Assembly: GCA_963277665.1 (NCBI GenBank)
Contig: OY728121.1
Span: 1,654,700,062-1,654,764,061, forward strand
DNA length: 64,000 nt
Direction: 5' to 3'
DNA from: Viscum album
Lineage: Eukaryota > Streptophyta > Magnoliopsida > Santalales > Viscaceae
Of this stretch, positions 45,459 through 57,637 are shown one piece after another. The translations under genes were made by a program, and so were the position numbers. Under the pieces are notes generated by a model. The model was not told the DNA's origin. It did no database searches and was given only the letters and a program-made list of their open reading frames with translations. The first letter of the stretch is position 1. Every line of letters begins with the position of its first letter.

Positions 45459-45748
45459 GGCATTCGCCGTCGTGGAATCCAGGAAGCGTGCGAAATCTTT
45501 TGCGCCAGGACCAGTCAGCGCGCAAGGCTTCCCCACGCAGAACCGGGCGCGCAAATTTGCACGCCACTCCGGTTCTTTTTCTCGAATCCCGAGAGTCCTT
45601 CGCGTGAACATCATTTCTTCGCGCAAGTCCTCCTTAATTTCGCGCACCACTTCCAGGTCCTCCGAACTGGGTCTTTGAGTCTGAATATGACTTCGCTCCG
45701 TTCGTTCGAAACTTCCTCTAGGAGTTACATACTTTTTCAACGTCTACA

Positions 45749-45753
45749 ATATA
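45749..45753. repeat. Target-site duplication ATATA of Tat element
   Basis: Matches 11615-11619 on the other side. As the site is a TA microsatellite the match alone is weak, but it coincides with the ends defined by the LTRs. Confidence 0.7.
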
Positions 45754-45814
45754 TTTATATATTTATATATTTATATATTTGTGTGTGTGTGTGCGTACGT
45801 GTATATATATATAT

Positions 45815-45854
<40 letters not shown>

Positions 45855-45905
45855 TTATATATATATATGTTTATATGTGTGTGTGTGTTTGTTTATATAT
45901 ATTAA
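45749..45905. repeat. TA/TG microsatellite, right half
   Basis: ATATTT, TATA and GTGTGT runs, the continuation of 11194-11619. A further patch lies at 46072-46215. Confidence 0.85.
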
Positions 45906-45914
45906 TATATATCT

Positions 45915-46068
45915 AAATTTATATATACATGTCGATGCGGGTATATGAGCTAAATTACCAATAAAAACATGCAACGCATAAATGTATAGAAGAACTCGAT
46001 GAAAGTCGAACTCGAGACCTCACTGAGACCCACAGGAGTGGCTACCACTAAGCTACACCCTAAGGGCT
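45915..46068 (-). mobile_element. tRNA-derived SINE inside the CACTA core
   Basis: On the minus strand there is a tRNA-like head with box A TAGCTTAGTGGTAGC (46055-46041) and box B GAGTTCGACTT (46013-46003) at the spacing of a Pol III promoter. It starts GCCCTTAGGGTGTAGC. A body without similarity follows and it runs into TA-rich sequence. The tRNA cloverleaf is not complete, so a SINE is more likely than a tRNA gene. Confidence 0.65.
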
Positions 46069-46254
46069 ATTTAAATATATATGTGTGTGTGTGTGTGTTT
46101 ATATATATAAATATAATGATATTTAAATATCTATTAATGTATTTGTATATAAATATAAATTTATATATAAAAATATAATTATAAAATTTTATTTATATAT
46201 ATGTGTGTGTGTAAATTAATAAAATTATACTTATATATAATTAACAATGTTTTA

Positions 46255-46645
46255 AAAGTGTAAAAAATGTCACTAATTTATCCATGTTTAGGAACATGGC
46301 TATTTTTAAATTTAGCGATGTTTTCTGAAAAACATAATCAAATTAGTGACATTTTCTGAAAACATCCCCAAATTAGTAATGTTTTTTGGAAAACATCACC
46401 CAATTCAGGATGTTTTCTAGAAAACATTTCCAAATTAGCAATGTTTTTTGGAAATGTTACTAAATTCATGACATTTTCTTGAAAATGTCACTAAATTAGC
46501 GACCTTTTCTGAAAATGTCACAAAATTAGAGATGTTCTTCAGAAAAACATCACTAAATTCACTATGTTTTTCAGAAAATATCACTAAATTTAAAATTAGC
46601 AATATTATTTGAAAAATGTAGCTAAATTTTAGATTTTCTATAGTG
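46255..46645. repeat. Right CACTA subterminal repeats
   Basis: About a dozen units of roughly 30 bp with AAATTAG(C/T)GACATTTT and its inverted form AAAATGTCACTAAATT, up to the terminus TATAGTG. They match the left-end motifs. Confidence 0.75.
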
Positions 46646-49600
46646 AATACTCATAAGATATTTCCCTTATGTAATATAATATATATTTTATTTGCATGAA
46701 TAAAAAATCATTTTCCATTTTGGGTGTTGTCAAATTAAAACCTTGAATCACTTTGAATGTTGATTGAAAAGGGTAGATTGAGATCAAATGAAGGGGATCT
46801 AAAATACACTAAATATTATGAAGACAATTCAAATGAGTTTTATTGAAATCAACCAAATTTGTGACTCAATCTGTGAAGAAAAATAGGAAACCATTGAGTT
46901 TGAAAATTTTTGTATGATCAAAACTGAGGCTTAAGCATGAAAGATTGTGAACACATAGGAAGATGATATTAGGAAGATGAAGAATTGATCACATTCAACA
47001 AATTTTGACTAATTATGGGATATGATGAACCTATTTCACATCTTATGAACTAAAAACCAGGATTTTTATACCCCAATGAAGGAGATGTTAAGTGCACATG
47101 ATTTGGAGAAGAATACTTATGTTCACTAGTTATTAATTTAATCTCAAGGTTCAGATTTTTACAAATAAAGTGGAGTTTCAATTTCAAAAGATAAGACTAC
47201 AAGGTTATGAAGGGATGCACAACACATATTCAAGCAATTTTTTTTTAATCCAAAGTCTTGAATTTCATTTTAGATAAAACTGCAAGTAAACCAAACTATA
47301 ACAAGAATCGATGTTGAGATCAGATTTTTTTTGAACATTTATTTGAGTCTAGATGGAAATTTTAGGATGAATGATTAAATTTTAAATGATTAAAATCCTT
47401 GAACTTCTGTATTGGGATCGTATTATGAGGTATCATTCATAATACTTTTAAAGATGATGGATTTTCTTTCATCAAAGAGGCTGGTCATTAATGATTTATC
47501 ATAGTGAAGTTATAGCATTTATTTTTCTAATGATGGTGGATTTTTTTATTTTAAGACCTTTAAAACAAGTTTATTGTGTTGATGATTAATATTGATCAAA
47601 AAACAATTTTAGTGAGTGATTCATGTGTTTTCTAGTTGAATTTTGTATAAAAGTTAAAGTTTATTAGTTGAGATATTGATAATGATCAGGTTCCCACCAA
47701 TTGGTTGAAGCCATTGCTATAAGGTATGGTGATTAAGCTAAGTTATAATGATCTAGATCTATGGTTTTGGGAATGAATCTAAGAAATTAAACTAAATACA
47801 ATGGTTCCATCTTAACAGTATTAAGTTTTTATTCTTAGGAATTAATTGATTGATAACTGGAGAAATTAATGAGTTTGTGCAAGTGGTTGGAAGTTGTTAG
47901 GAATTTTTATACTACTACAGAAGTAGGGGTTGAAGGTAAAAAATATATTATTTCTAATCAACTATGTTTAATAAAAGTCAATATAAATTAAATATATAAT
48001 TTATTGAATAAATCCTCTTTAAAAATTAAGGCAAAAGAAAAATCAAGGCGACTAATTCAGAAATTCATTGGAGAATTGAGAGCAATAATACTTTAACTAC
48101 ATTTTAGAGAAAGCAATAGAGGATAATTGGAGGCATGAGTTATTGATTCATCAAGTAAGAAAGTAAATTGTGGATGGGGAGTTTGGAGATTTAACCTTCA
48201 CATAGGGAATTCAAATCAATAGAGAAGAAACCCTCTTCTTCCCTATATCATTTTTCTATTATATTTATGTATCATCCGATTGTTCTTTCCTTCATTATGA
48301 ACATGAACTCTAGTTAATTCTTTCAAAGGTAATTCAATATTTTTATTATTATTTTAGGTTCTCTATTATTATCTTTGGGATTATAGTTCATTCATCTTAG
48401 CCTTTATTTCTTTCAGTTCAGTTTTTGTTTTTGTTTGACATTTTGATAGATGAAAATAAACTTCATAGTTGTTTGAACATTTATAACTATTTTATTATTT
48501 CATTATATTGATTTGGGTAACATATTATTCGAAATTCACTGATGAGTGATATTTCATTAATGAATAACTTCTTAGTCTACAACTCTAATTGTATCTTTTC
48601 TTTGAGAATATCATATTTCATAGGTTGCATCATTTGGATTTATCCTCGATTAATTTTTTGAATGTCTCTTATCTGTATCCCTTGGATTCTGGTCCTAAAT
48701 CTTATAAAATTGTGAATCCACATATTTTTTCTTCCTATTTTCACTTCATTTAATCATTTTCACTTTTATTCCATTCAATATCTCAATTATCTATTTTTAG
48801 TATATTAGGTTCAAATACACCCTCGGATATTAACCCACATTTATTATGGTTTGACCTCACTTTTCCTACACTAGTGTGAGTAGGAAAATATAAATTTTAT
48901 TTTGATAATTCAAATTAAATTCTATAAAATTTTAAAACTATTGTCATGGAAGGTGTTCATTGAGTGTCTTAGGGTTAAAAAACCAAAAAATCATAAAAAA
49001 TAATCAAAAATAAAATATTAATATATATATATATATATAATTTGTAGCTATATCATTTTACTTTTCACTAAAATTTCAAAAATTATTCTTGTTAGATGTG
49101 TTTCAAGTGGATATTAACCAGCATATATCATTTCTTGTTGTTTTCACTTTGATAACTTGTTAAGTCTGTTACATGGGAACCAATTTTTTATAATAAAAAT
49201 ATATGGACCAATATGTGGAATGAATCAATATGACTAGATGTATTTTTTTATTGTGTTTATTATGGGCATACTACTTAGAAGTGTGCCTAAAATCATCTGT
49301 ATTAGTATTACCAATGTGAATAAACTCATAACTATTATGAGCTCGAAGCCGAATTTCAATTGAAAATAGAACAAATAATGTTGAAAATGCTACCTAAATT
49401 TGATGAATACAATGAAGACCATGAAGAAAAAATGTAAAAATTATAAACTAAAACATGGTAACTTTAGAAAAAAATGAAAAATTAATAATAGTTTAAAATG
49501 ACTAATGAATAAGATAAATTGAAATATTTTGAAGAAGATCATAGAGTGGGAAATGAAGCTGAATTTAAAGAAAAACCCATTGTTTTGGAAAAAAAATTGA

Positions 49601-50144
49601 ATTTGATAAAGAACCAATTGTTACATTAATAAACTCTCTAAAAGAAATAAATAACTCATATGGGTTTTAGGAGACCCCTAAGTAAGTTTCATTAGAGGAT
49701 TATGAGAATCAATAAGAATTACAAGAGAAAAAATACATTGTTTTATTGATACTAAAACATAGCAGAACATTATGATATAGAATTTTTTAGTGTAAAATAG
49801 CTCAGGTTGAGGAAAATTTTGAAAATGAGGATTTAACTTTTCAAAACCCTTCAATACTCCTTTCTGAACTATTGAGTAATCAATTAATACTTGAAGTTAG
49901 ATAATTGGTAGAAGATAACTTTAATTTTTAAGTTGTTAATTTTGGAAAAAAAATCTAGCTTGATTTGAAATTCAATCCTCCCTATTTTATAAGATTTAAC
50001 CCAACTAATTTTCAATTTCCTCTTGTTGATTAGGATGAGGGTGTGCAATTTTGAGAAATTGTTTTATTAAACAATCATTTCATGGTCCTCCCACCTTTGA
50101 CTTCTACAAATCCATGATCAAAGACTTGGAAATCAGTATCAAAC
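46646..50144. other. AT-rich intergenic DNA, possible decayed LTR inside
   Basis: No gene or intact element. The part about 48200-48900 has features recalling an old Athila/Tat-type LTR end (GAACATGAACTCTAGTTAAT near 48299, GGTTTGACCTCAC near 48849), but I could not find a partner or borders. A short TA run lies at 49019-49040. Confidence 0.45.
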
Positions 50145-53100
50145 CTATAACAACCCAAGTAATGTTAAGATAAATCATTTTAATTTCTTAATAATATTCA
50201 TTAATTATATTTTATATAGTTATATTCATTATAAGAATATTAGATAATTTTATAGATAAAAGGAAAAAAGAATTATTTCTAACCAAATTAGGTTTTCATG
50301 CATTATATGGTTTTATTTAAAAGATGTGTTTCAAAATTATATAATTTTAATTTTAAAAAATTAAATATATTTTTTAATTCTTCATTTTAAAATTATATTA
50401 GGATTAATTTTTGAGAATTTTCTAAAATGTTTGATTTTTCAATGAATAATGAAAATTACTAAATTTTAATAAAAACTATCTTTTTGTTTCAAGAATTTAA
50501 AAGGTTACATTTTATTTAAAAATGGTTTTAAATTAAAATTGGTTCATTTATATTACTAATAATACAATCAAGGTCATTAAAATCAATATTATAATTTAAT
50601 TTGGTATAAAAAAAATCTATACTTAAAAAGGAATTTTTATAAAAAGCAGTTTTTCATCACATTTTGAGGGTTTAATTTAAAATTAAATTCTGCCAATTAT
50701 GTGAATTTAATTTGATAAAATTTATTCCATATTTATAATTATATTCTTTAATATTAGGAAATAAACTCAACTTAATTTTTGGGCATATGGAATAGTAAAT
50801 ATTTCTTGTTATGGTTAAGGTTAAAGCAAGTTTATCATGGGATAAACTAAAGAGATAAGCATTAAAATGACCTAAAAATTTTCTAAATTCTATTTTCTAT
50901 CCATATTTCAACCATTTATAATCTAATAGTTTTAAATGGTCCATTTTGGAGCCATTTTCTGTGAATAATACATAAATATATTTTAATCTTTTCAAAAATT
51001 CTAAGTGTGTCCTCTCCCCCACTTACAAAGGACACCCCCTCTCCTCTACTCTTAACACTTAAAAAACCTTTTGGTTCAACAAATAACTTCCTAGATACCT
51101 TCCTTAAATACCTTTTCATATCCTTGATTCCTTGGTTTTATCATAAAACAAACCTATGATGACTTTAGTTATAAACCTAAAGAGGTCGTCCAAAGAATTG
51201 GTGTTGTTCTTATCCAAACATTTTTGTTTTATTTATTATTCTAAATCCTTAAAATAATGAAATAATTATCCTACATATACTGACATATTATTATTTTAAT
51301 GTAATAACCTATTTCTATCTCCTATTCCATCAAATTGGAAACGAAATTGTCATCCGTGTGTACAGAGAACTACCGCCTCACAAAATAATGTAATTAATTT
51401 TTCATCACCACCTCTCAAGATTGGTTATAATGATGGATTTAATTCATATATATTATATTCATGATATATTTATAATTATTGAAATAAAATATGTCATATA
51501 TTTTCTAACATTTCCATCCATTGAAAATGGTAACGTCGTTTGTGCGTACGTCTTCCACCTCCACAAAGCGATGTGATTCATTTTTCATCACCACATCACA
51601 TGGATGATATATATAAGTTTATTTAAAGATATAATATGATATATATGATATAATTATCATTATTGAAATATAAAATATTACTTACCTTCTTTCCATCATG
51701 ATCGTTGAAATATGGAAATGTTACTCGTGAGTACGTACAACCGTCTCCATGACTATAACGTAGTTCATTTTTTATAACCATCTTTCATGATTGGTTTTAA
51801 AAGTATAATTGACATATAAAAATGATAATTATTTCATTATTATTATTATTTATATGATTGAATAATTACATCTTTCACCATAGTCAACCTACCAAATTCA
51901 TTTTGGACATATGAGAAGAATATCATCAAAACATATGACGTGAACTTAATTGATTAAGTAATTAAATATAACCTAGTAATAAAAAAAATAAAGGAATAAT
52001 AAACCTGAAAATGTTTCTTAAAAAATAAAATAATTAACATAATTTTATTATTCATAAAGATAAAGAACATATGTGATGAGTTAGACTCAAAGTAAGGGAC
52101 ACTTTAACTTAAAACCTAATTTTTTTTTTTTTAAATTTTTCTTCCATGTCCATATTCTTAAAATTATTTTATAGATATATTTATATGGAAATAAATGAAT
52201 TATAAAGGAAAATTAATGTCTCTTTTGACTTTCTTTCAAAGTTTTTTAGAAGGAATCTTTTTATGTAGTTTATACGGAATGCTTTGACTTTCTTTACAAA
52301 AGGAAAAAAGGAATGTTCTATTTTAATGTATAAGGAATCAATGGTATTTCCCAGCATCATAACCATTATTTTATGTTTGGATTAATTTTTAATGTTTCAT
52401 GTTTTATTCAAATAAAAACCCTTTTTCCCATTGTTATGGGTATTTTAGTTTTGAAAATGCTTTTTTAAGGAAAGGGTATTTCGATATTTGAAATTTTTTT
52501 GCATATGGGTTTAAAAGAGTTTTTAAAGGGTTTTATGATTAAAAGATGAAATAAAAAAAATATCATGATATGGTACTTGATAATTATAGATGACAATGGG
52601 TGGTCCTAATATAGCTTATACAATTATTGATCCTGATACAGCTTATACGATGGGTGATCCCAATAAAACTTATACGATGGGTGAGTCTAATATCACTCTT
52701 CAATGCATTAGGTAATGTTCATTTTCTTCATAGGTAAGAATGAGGGATTTAACCAATGAGGATTCTCCTATGGATTTAACTAGGATCCATTTATTTCTTA
52801 CATGAGTTTAATATGGGTTATGAATGTAATACTCTATGTTTCATAATAGCGTTTTTATTTTCTTGATATGGGTTTTAAATATTTTATTTGGGAAAAAGTG
52901 TGAGTTTTTATGTGGTTATGATTTATTTCATATGCTAAAATAATATTGTGATACTAGTAATATTTTTAGGGGTTTTCATGTTTTTCACCAGACTAATAAA
53001 TTTCTTTCTTTTATATCCCTTTTTAATATTTTTATGATCATCCCATGTTTTAAAATGTTTTTAAAAGGGTTTAAGGATAAGTAAGAATAAATAAGAAGTA

Positions 53101-53338
53101 AATTTTAAAGTCATGAATATTTTTCATAAGAAGAAAACGTTTTTCATTTTAAAATTTTTATATTGTAGGAAAATGGATATTGATTAGAAGTATTCACTTT
53201 GTAATATATGGGTTTTTTATGTAATAGTTATGGATTAATTATCTAAAAATATAAACCTAAAAGATCTTTGGGAATGAAAGAAAATGAATTCTAGTATAAA
53301 GACACTAGATTGTGTAATTTTAAGGATGGTTCCATATA
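50145..53338 (+). mobile_element. 5' LTR of decayed chromovirus
   Basis: About 3.2 kb between the TATAACAACCC start and the primer site. Four units containing CTTATACGATGGGTGA-like sequence (52590-52700) sit where the intact element has its hairpin array. AT-rich with no gene. Confidence 0.6.
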
Positions 53339-53340
53339 GC

Positions 53341-53352
53341 TGGTTTCAGAGT
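53341..53352 (+). promoter_or_regulatory. Decayed primer-binding site
   Basis: TGGTTTCAGAGT, two changes from TGGTATCAGAGC (tRNA-iMet), preceded by CATATAGC as the intact element has CATAGT. Confidence 0.65.
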
Positions 53353-53579
53353 GAATGTTTTGATAACTTTAGAGGTTATAATAATGTTAATAAAATAATT
53401 TTGAGATATCCTGCTTTATGGTTAAGTTAAAATGATATATCATTTAATGATTACCATGTTTCTTTGTCTAATATATGTCTATTCGGAATTTTTTTTATAC
53501 ATAATAAATAGGGAAACTAAAGTAATAAGGTATCAAGAGAAAAATATCCTTCCAAATAAACATCTAGGAATGGTTGGAA

Positions 53580-54460
53580 TCAGTACTGAGAAATTTTTTA
53601 CAGTGATGGATCATTTGACACAGGATCTAAATGGTCATCGAACCCATGTTAGAGAGAAACTAGATTTACCAGAAAGAAACATGTAAATAGTTAATCATTT
53701 CATGAAATAGCACCCTCTAACTTTTGTTGGAACTTTAGATCTAGTTGTATCATAAGGATGGATCAATGATATGGAAAATATATTTGAAGTCATGGGATGT
53801 TTAGAATTTTAAAAGGTAACTCTTTCTATTTATCATTTTGAAGGTGAATCTGATCGATGGGGGTCTTTGATTAAGAATACTAAATAGTGATAAGAGCTTG
53901 ATTCCATGTAATGGTACACATTTAAGAATATTTTCTGAGAGAAATATTTCTCTAATGTTGTTTGACTTGTGATGGAGAAAAAAATATTGGAATTGAGGCA
54001 AAACGATGAAGATTTTGTAGCTAGGTATGAAGAAAATTCAATAAAATTTTCCAGGTATATACCAGAATTTATACGGGACCTTGATAATAAAATTAATATA
54101 TTTTTCTAAATATTGAAACCAATTTTATGAATATATTTAGCATCATTATAATTTAAAATTTATGATAAAATTCTTTGTTATGCTGAGAATGTTGAGATGG
54201 ATTTTATTGACACTTATGTTCCTCATGATGAAAAGAGTGTAAATTGGTCAAGGTGGTAAGCAATGGATAAAAATCGACTAATAAATTTGTAGGTAATCCC
54301 CAAACATGTTTTATGTGTGGTAAAATTCACTTCAAGGAATGCTTTATAGGATCTAGAAAGTGTTATTGGTGTGGTAAGCTTGGTCATAGGGCTCATGACT
54401 GCAAAGAAAAGAGTCATGAACAATCCAAGAATGGGGTGACAAATATCCAACCAATGGTGA
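53580..54460 (+). pseudogene. Gag of decayed chromovirus
   Basis: Blocks WINDMENIFEVMGC and, after frame changes, FEGESDRW match the capsid of the intact copy. At 54300-54420 two Cys-rich motifs are readable, CFMCGKIHFKEC and CYWCGKLGHRAHDC. Several stops lie between. Confidence 0.75.
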
Positions 54461-54559
54461 GATGATTTAATTTCAATGAGTTGGGTAATTATGTTAACAT
54501 GTGTCCAAATTTAGTTACTTAGGGTGTAAATCGTCAATATCGAAAGTAAAAAAGGCATG

Positions 54560-55612
54560 GAAAATCATTTTCTACTATAACAATTGATTTTGGACCATCT
54601 AATGAAGTGGTAACATGTATGTTACTTGTTTATTCAAATTATACCAATACCCTATTTGACTTTGGATCTTCAAATTCCTTCATTTCTAAGAAATTTTCAA
54701 ATAAAATGCGAATATCACCTCATAAAAAGAAGATATAACTTTTATTGAAAACTCCAGGTGGAAGTATTAAAGAAACTAGGATTTATATAAATCATCATAT
54801 TGTTATTAGTGGGATCATATTTCATAAAAATTTTGTTAAACTATAAATAATAGAGTTTGATGTTATTATTAGTATGGATTGGATTTCGTTTTATCATGAT
54901 AATATAGATTTTAGAGCTAATAAAGTTATATTCAATGATTTCATACCTTTTATAACATATCAATAATCTGATAAATTGATTATAGATTATAGTAAAAGTT
55001 CTCTAGATCATGTTGTTTAAAAGAAAGAAACTATTCAAATTAGTGATGTGTCGATAGTGAATTAATATATGGATGTTTTCCGGATGAATTTTCTAGTGTT
55101 ATTCCTAATTGAGAGGTTGAGTTTACTATTAAATTATTGTTAGATGCTAAGATAATTTCAAAACCCCCTTGTCGAATGGCTCAAGTAGAACTTTTGGAAT
55201 TGAAAAAGAAGTTACAAGAGTTGAAAGATTAAGGTTTCATTCATCCTGGAACTTTATCTTGAGGTGCTCCTATTTATTTGTTAAAAAGAAATATTGATCA
55301 ATGAGACTTTTCATTTATTATAGAGCTTTGAATAAAATCACTATTAAGAAAAACTATCTTTTACCTCATATCGATGATTTTTTTGATCAGATATAGGGAG
55401 TGTAGTATTTTTCAAAGATTGATCTCAGGTCAAGGTACCATCAGTTGAAGGTGAAGGAGGAAGATATTCCAAAGATGTTGTTTCATACTATATATAGGAA
55501 TTATGAGTTTGTAGTTATGCCCTTTAGGTTTTATAATGCACCAGTTGTATGAATGGATCTTATGAATAGACTTTTCAATGACTATTTAAATAAGTATGTG
55601 GCTATTTTTATG
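54560..55612 (+). pseudogene. Protease and RT (N-terminal part) of decayed chromovirus
   Basis: Protease has FDFGSSNSFISKKF near 54655, with Phe in place of the Ser between Asp and Gly of the catalytic motif (DFGS versus DSGS). RT starts near 55130 with PCRMAQVELLELKKKLQ. It ends at the active site, AIFMDF near 55605, where the second Asp is lost at the LINE junction. Confidence 0.75.
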
Positions 55613-55687
55613 GATTTTTTTTAAAAAGAGGTGGTGCCTCAGTCAAAGACCAAGGCACAATTTATTTCATAAAAGAAAAGATAGGAG

Positions 55688-56170
55688 TTACAAAATTCTA
55701 AAAGACGGAATCTTATTACAGTCCTTATTGAAGAAAGAGAGCGAGACATCGGGCAGGTCATCTAACCAGGTAATGTCCTGATTGACTCCCTTGTTGGCGA
55801 GACTATCTGCAACCATGTTCGCTTTGCGGAACACATGAGTGGAAATGTAGCTTAGATTCCTGAGCGAAGCAAGACATTTCATCCATCGAGAGGTGAGCGT
55901 CCAATCAAGGTGTACCACTCCCTTCCAGATATCTTGGACGACAGTGGTTGAATCACATTCAAACCACAGGTTGGTCCAACCCTTCTGCATGGCGAAGTCC
56001 ACCGCATGAATGACTCCCAACATTTCCGCTTCCAAAGCTGAGGTCGTGCCACATCCACCGAAGAAGCAGCCGAGGCATCTGCCAGAAGAATCTCTGAAGA
56101 TAGCACCACAGCCTGTCGGACCTGGGTTACCTCTAGAAACGCCTTCAACATTCACTTTGATCTATCCTGG
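55688..56170 (-). pseudogene. LINE RNase H domain
   Basis: The start IKVNVEGVSRGNPGP has Glu where the first catalytic Asp is expected (usual DGA). Others are present: ALEAEMLGV, FECDSTTVV and NMVADSLANKG. A TAG replaces the Trp usually found before IKVN. It would degrade the RNA template after reverse transcription. Confidence 0.85.
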
Positions 56171-56284
56171 CAACAGGGCTTGCCAAAAGACCTCAAAGGT
56201 ACGTCGGGGAGGCCTATAAGAACCCGCAATGCGAAGACGTCAGAGGATCACAAAATCTCCAACAGAGTTGTCACAATGATCCTT

Positions 56285-57637
56285 CTAAAGAGAGTCAGCA
56301 TCCTTAATGGCAATGAGAATATGCGTTTTACCTACATTGAGATTGAGAAAGCCATTGTTATGAATAAAATTATTTCTGTCATACCAGATCACATGTAGAA
56401 GCTCAGCCACCGCAGCCAGGAAAAGATTCTTGATTTGCTTAGAAGATTCCCAGATCGCACAGTGCTGAAGTTGAGAGCTGATAGAAGCAAGGAGAGACCA
56501 TCTGCAGCTAAAAATGTCAGAAATGTAATTCCAAAGAGCTACAGCTATAGCACAAGACAAGAACAAATGATTAGAATCCTCCTGGTGTTGATTGCACATA
56601 TGACATCTAGAGAAAATAGAAATCCCAAAATATTGGAGACACACATCAGTAGGGACCCTATTATGAGCCACATGCCAGATGAGAGTAAGACGCGAGGGTT
56701 TGATCCAAGGTTTTTTAAAAGCTTTCAACCAGATAAAGTTAGAATTAGAACTATAGAAGTTGTTTTTGTAGAAATTTTTAGAATCCAGGACCCCATTGAA
56801 GGTAGGTTCCCAGACAAGGAAGTCATCAATATCAGAAAAATGATAATTTTCAATGACGTGACTGATGTGGTTTGGAAGGCTGATGTCATGAGAGTTAACA
56901 ACCTCACGAATCGTGGAGGTGGTGTTCTCATGACTAGTGGCGGGCGATATCATAGAGATTAAGGGGACACCAGTCCATTTGTCCAGCCAGAAATTCATAG
57001 ATGAATCAGCGCTAACCACCCATCTAGCGTTGTTCATGATTTTAAGGAAAGACTGTCTAATGGAAGGCCAGATGGAAGATGTGATGTAACCCAAGTTACC
57101 ATTCCGAAGCTTAGTAACAAACCTTTTCTTGAGGAATACTAAGGAATCAGAATTGCTATGAATCAGATTCCAAGTCATTCTAGCTTGAAGAGATTCATTA
57201 AAAAGCATAAGATTCTTAACGCCAAGACCACCCCTATCCAGGGGTTTACAACAAGTGACCCATGGTATAGTGACAAGTTTTCTTTCAATCGTACTACCAG
57301 TCCAGACAAAATTTTTAATGCAAGTATTGATTATTTTAAGAAGACTGGAAGGACAGCTATAGACCATCATCGAGTAAACCATCTTGGAAACAATTGTAGA
57401 CTTAGCAAGACAGATCCTACCAGCCATAGAAAGAGATTTACCTTTCCAATAAGATAGTTGATTGATAATTTGGTCCACAATGCTGTGGAAATATCTCGAT
57501 TTTGGTCTCCCCCAAAAGATAGGAACCCCTAAATAAGTGAAAGGGAAAGAACCTTCTTTAATTACTAAGTAATCAATGATGTGACTTTTCTGTTGGAGGC
57601 AAAGTTTTTCCCAAATAAAACAAAGGATTTGTTCCAA
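56285..57637 (-). pseudogene. LINE ORF2: RT end and zinc-binding domain
   Basis: 450 residues, open. The N-terminal third is the RT thumb (FTYLGVPIFWGRPK, WKGKSLSMAGRICLAKS). The end is the reverse-transcriptase zinc-binding domain (WIKPSRLTLIWHVAHNRVPT, then CHMCNQHQEDSNHLFLSC). It is one frame away from the palm part, so an indel lies near 57600. It ends at a TAG at 56285. Confidence 0.87.

Larger units (their letters stand above)
11620..45748 (-). mobile_element. Giant Tat-lineage Ty3/gypsy retrotransposon
   Basis: Two LTRs of equal net length (3161 bp) bound the element, which is flanked by the 5-bp duplication ATATA (11615-11619 and 45749-45753). On the minus strand the order is 5' LTR (42588-45748), primer site, a long N-terminal ORF, gag, protease, RT, RNase H, a second archaeal-type RNase H and integrase. 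The second RNase H is the hallmark of the Tat lineage. A repeat-rich non-coding part, an antisense gene, a polypurine tract and the 3' LTR follow. Without the inserted chromovirus the element is about 23.8 kb, among the largest LTR element sizes known (Ogre-like). Coding regions carry many stops. Confidence 0.9.
42588..45748 (-). mobile_element. 5' LTR of Tat element
   Basis: 3161 bp, uninterrupted. On the minus strand it begins TGTAGACG and ends CAGAAATA (the other LTR has CAGAAACA). It contains a 30-bp array (43707-43975), three inverted-repeat modules CCTACGTA...GTAGTTC (43333, 43670, 44086), six copies of GGGCTTACGCTCTGAGGC-type motif, and a CpG-rich promoter part with TTGCGCGCAA palindromes (about 45040-45650). 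Confidence 0.9.
10931..46645. mobile_element. Non-autonomous CACTA transposon split by nested elements
   Basis: The left end reads CACTACAAAAAAAACG followed by TTAGCGATGTTTTT. The right end, reverse-complemented, reads CACTATAGAAAATC followed by TTTAGCTACATTTTTC. CACTA termini and subterminal AGCGA/ACATTTT repeats mark the En/Spm class. Flanking triplets are CAT (10928-10930) and AAT (46646-46648), a 3-bp target duplication with one mismatch. Removing the 34.1-kb insertion leaves about 1.58 kb (10931-11619 plus 45754-46645) with no transposase, so it is a deletion derivative moved in trans. Its middle is a TA/TG microsatellite. Confidence 0.7.

Noticed and set aside
46003..46068. A tRNA gene on the minus strand
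   Set aside because: Boxes A and B are present but the acceptor and anticodon arms do not pair convincingly; a SINE head fits better.
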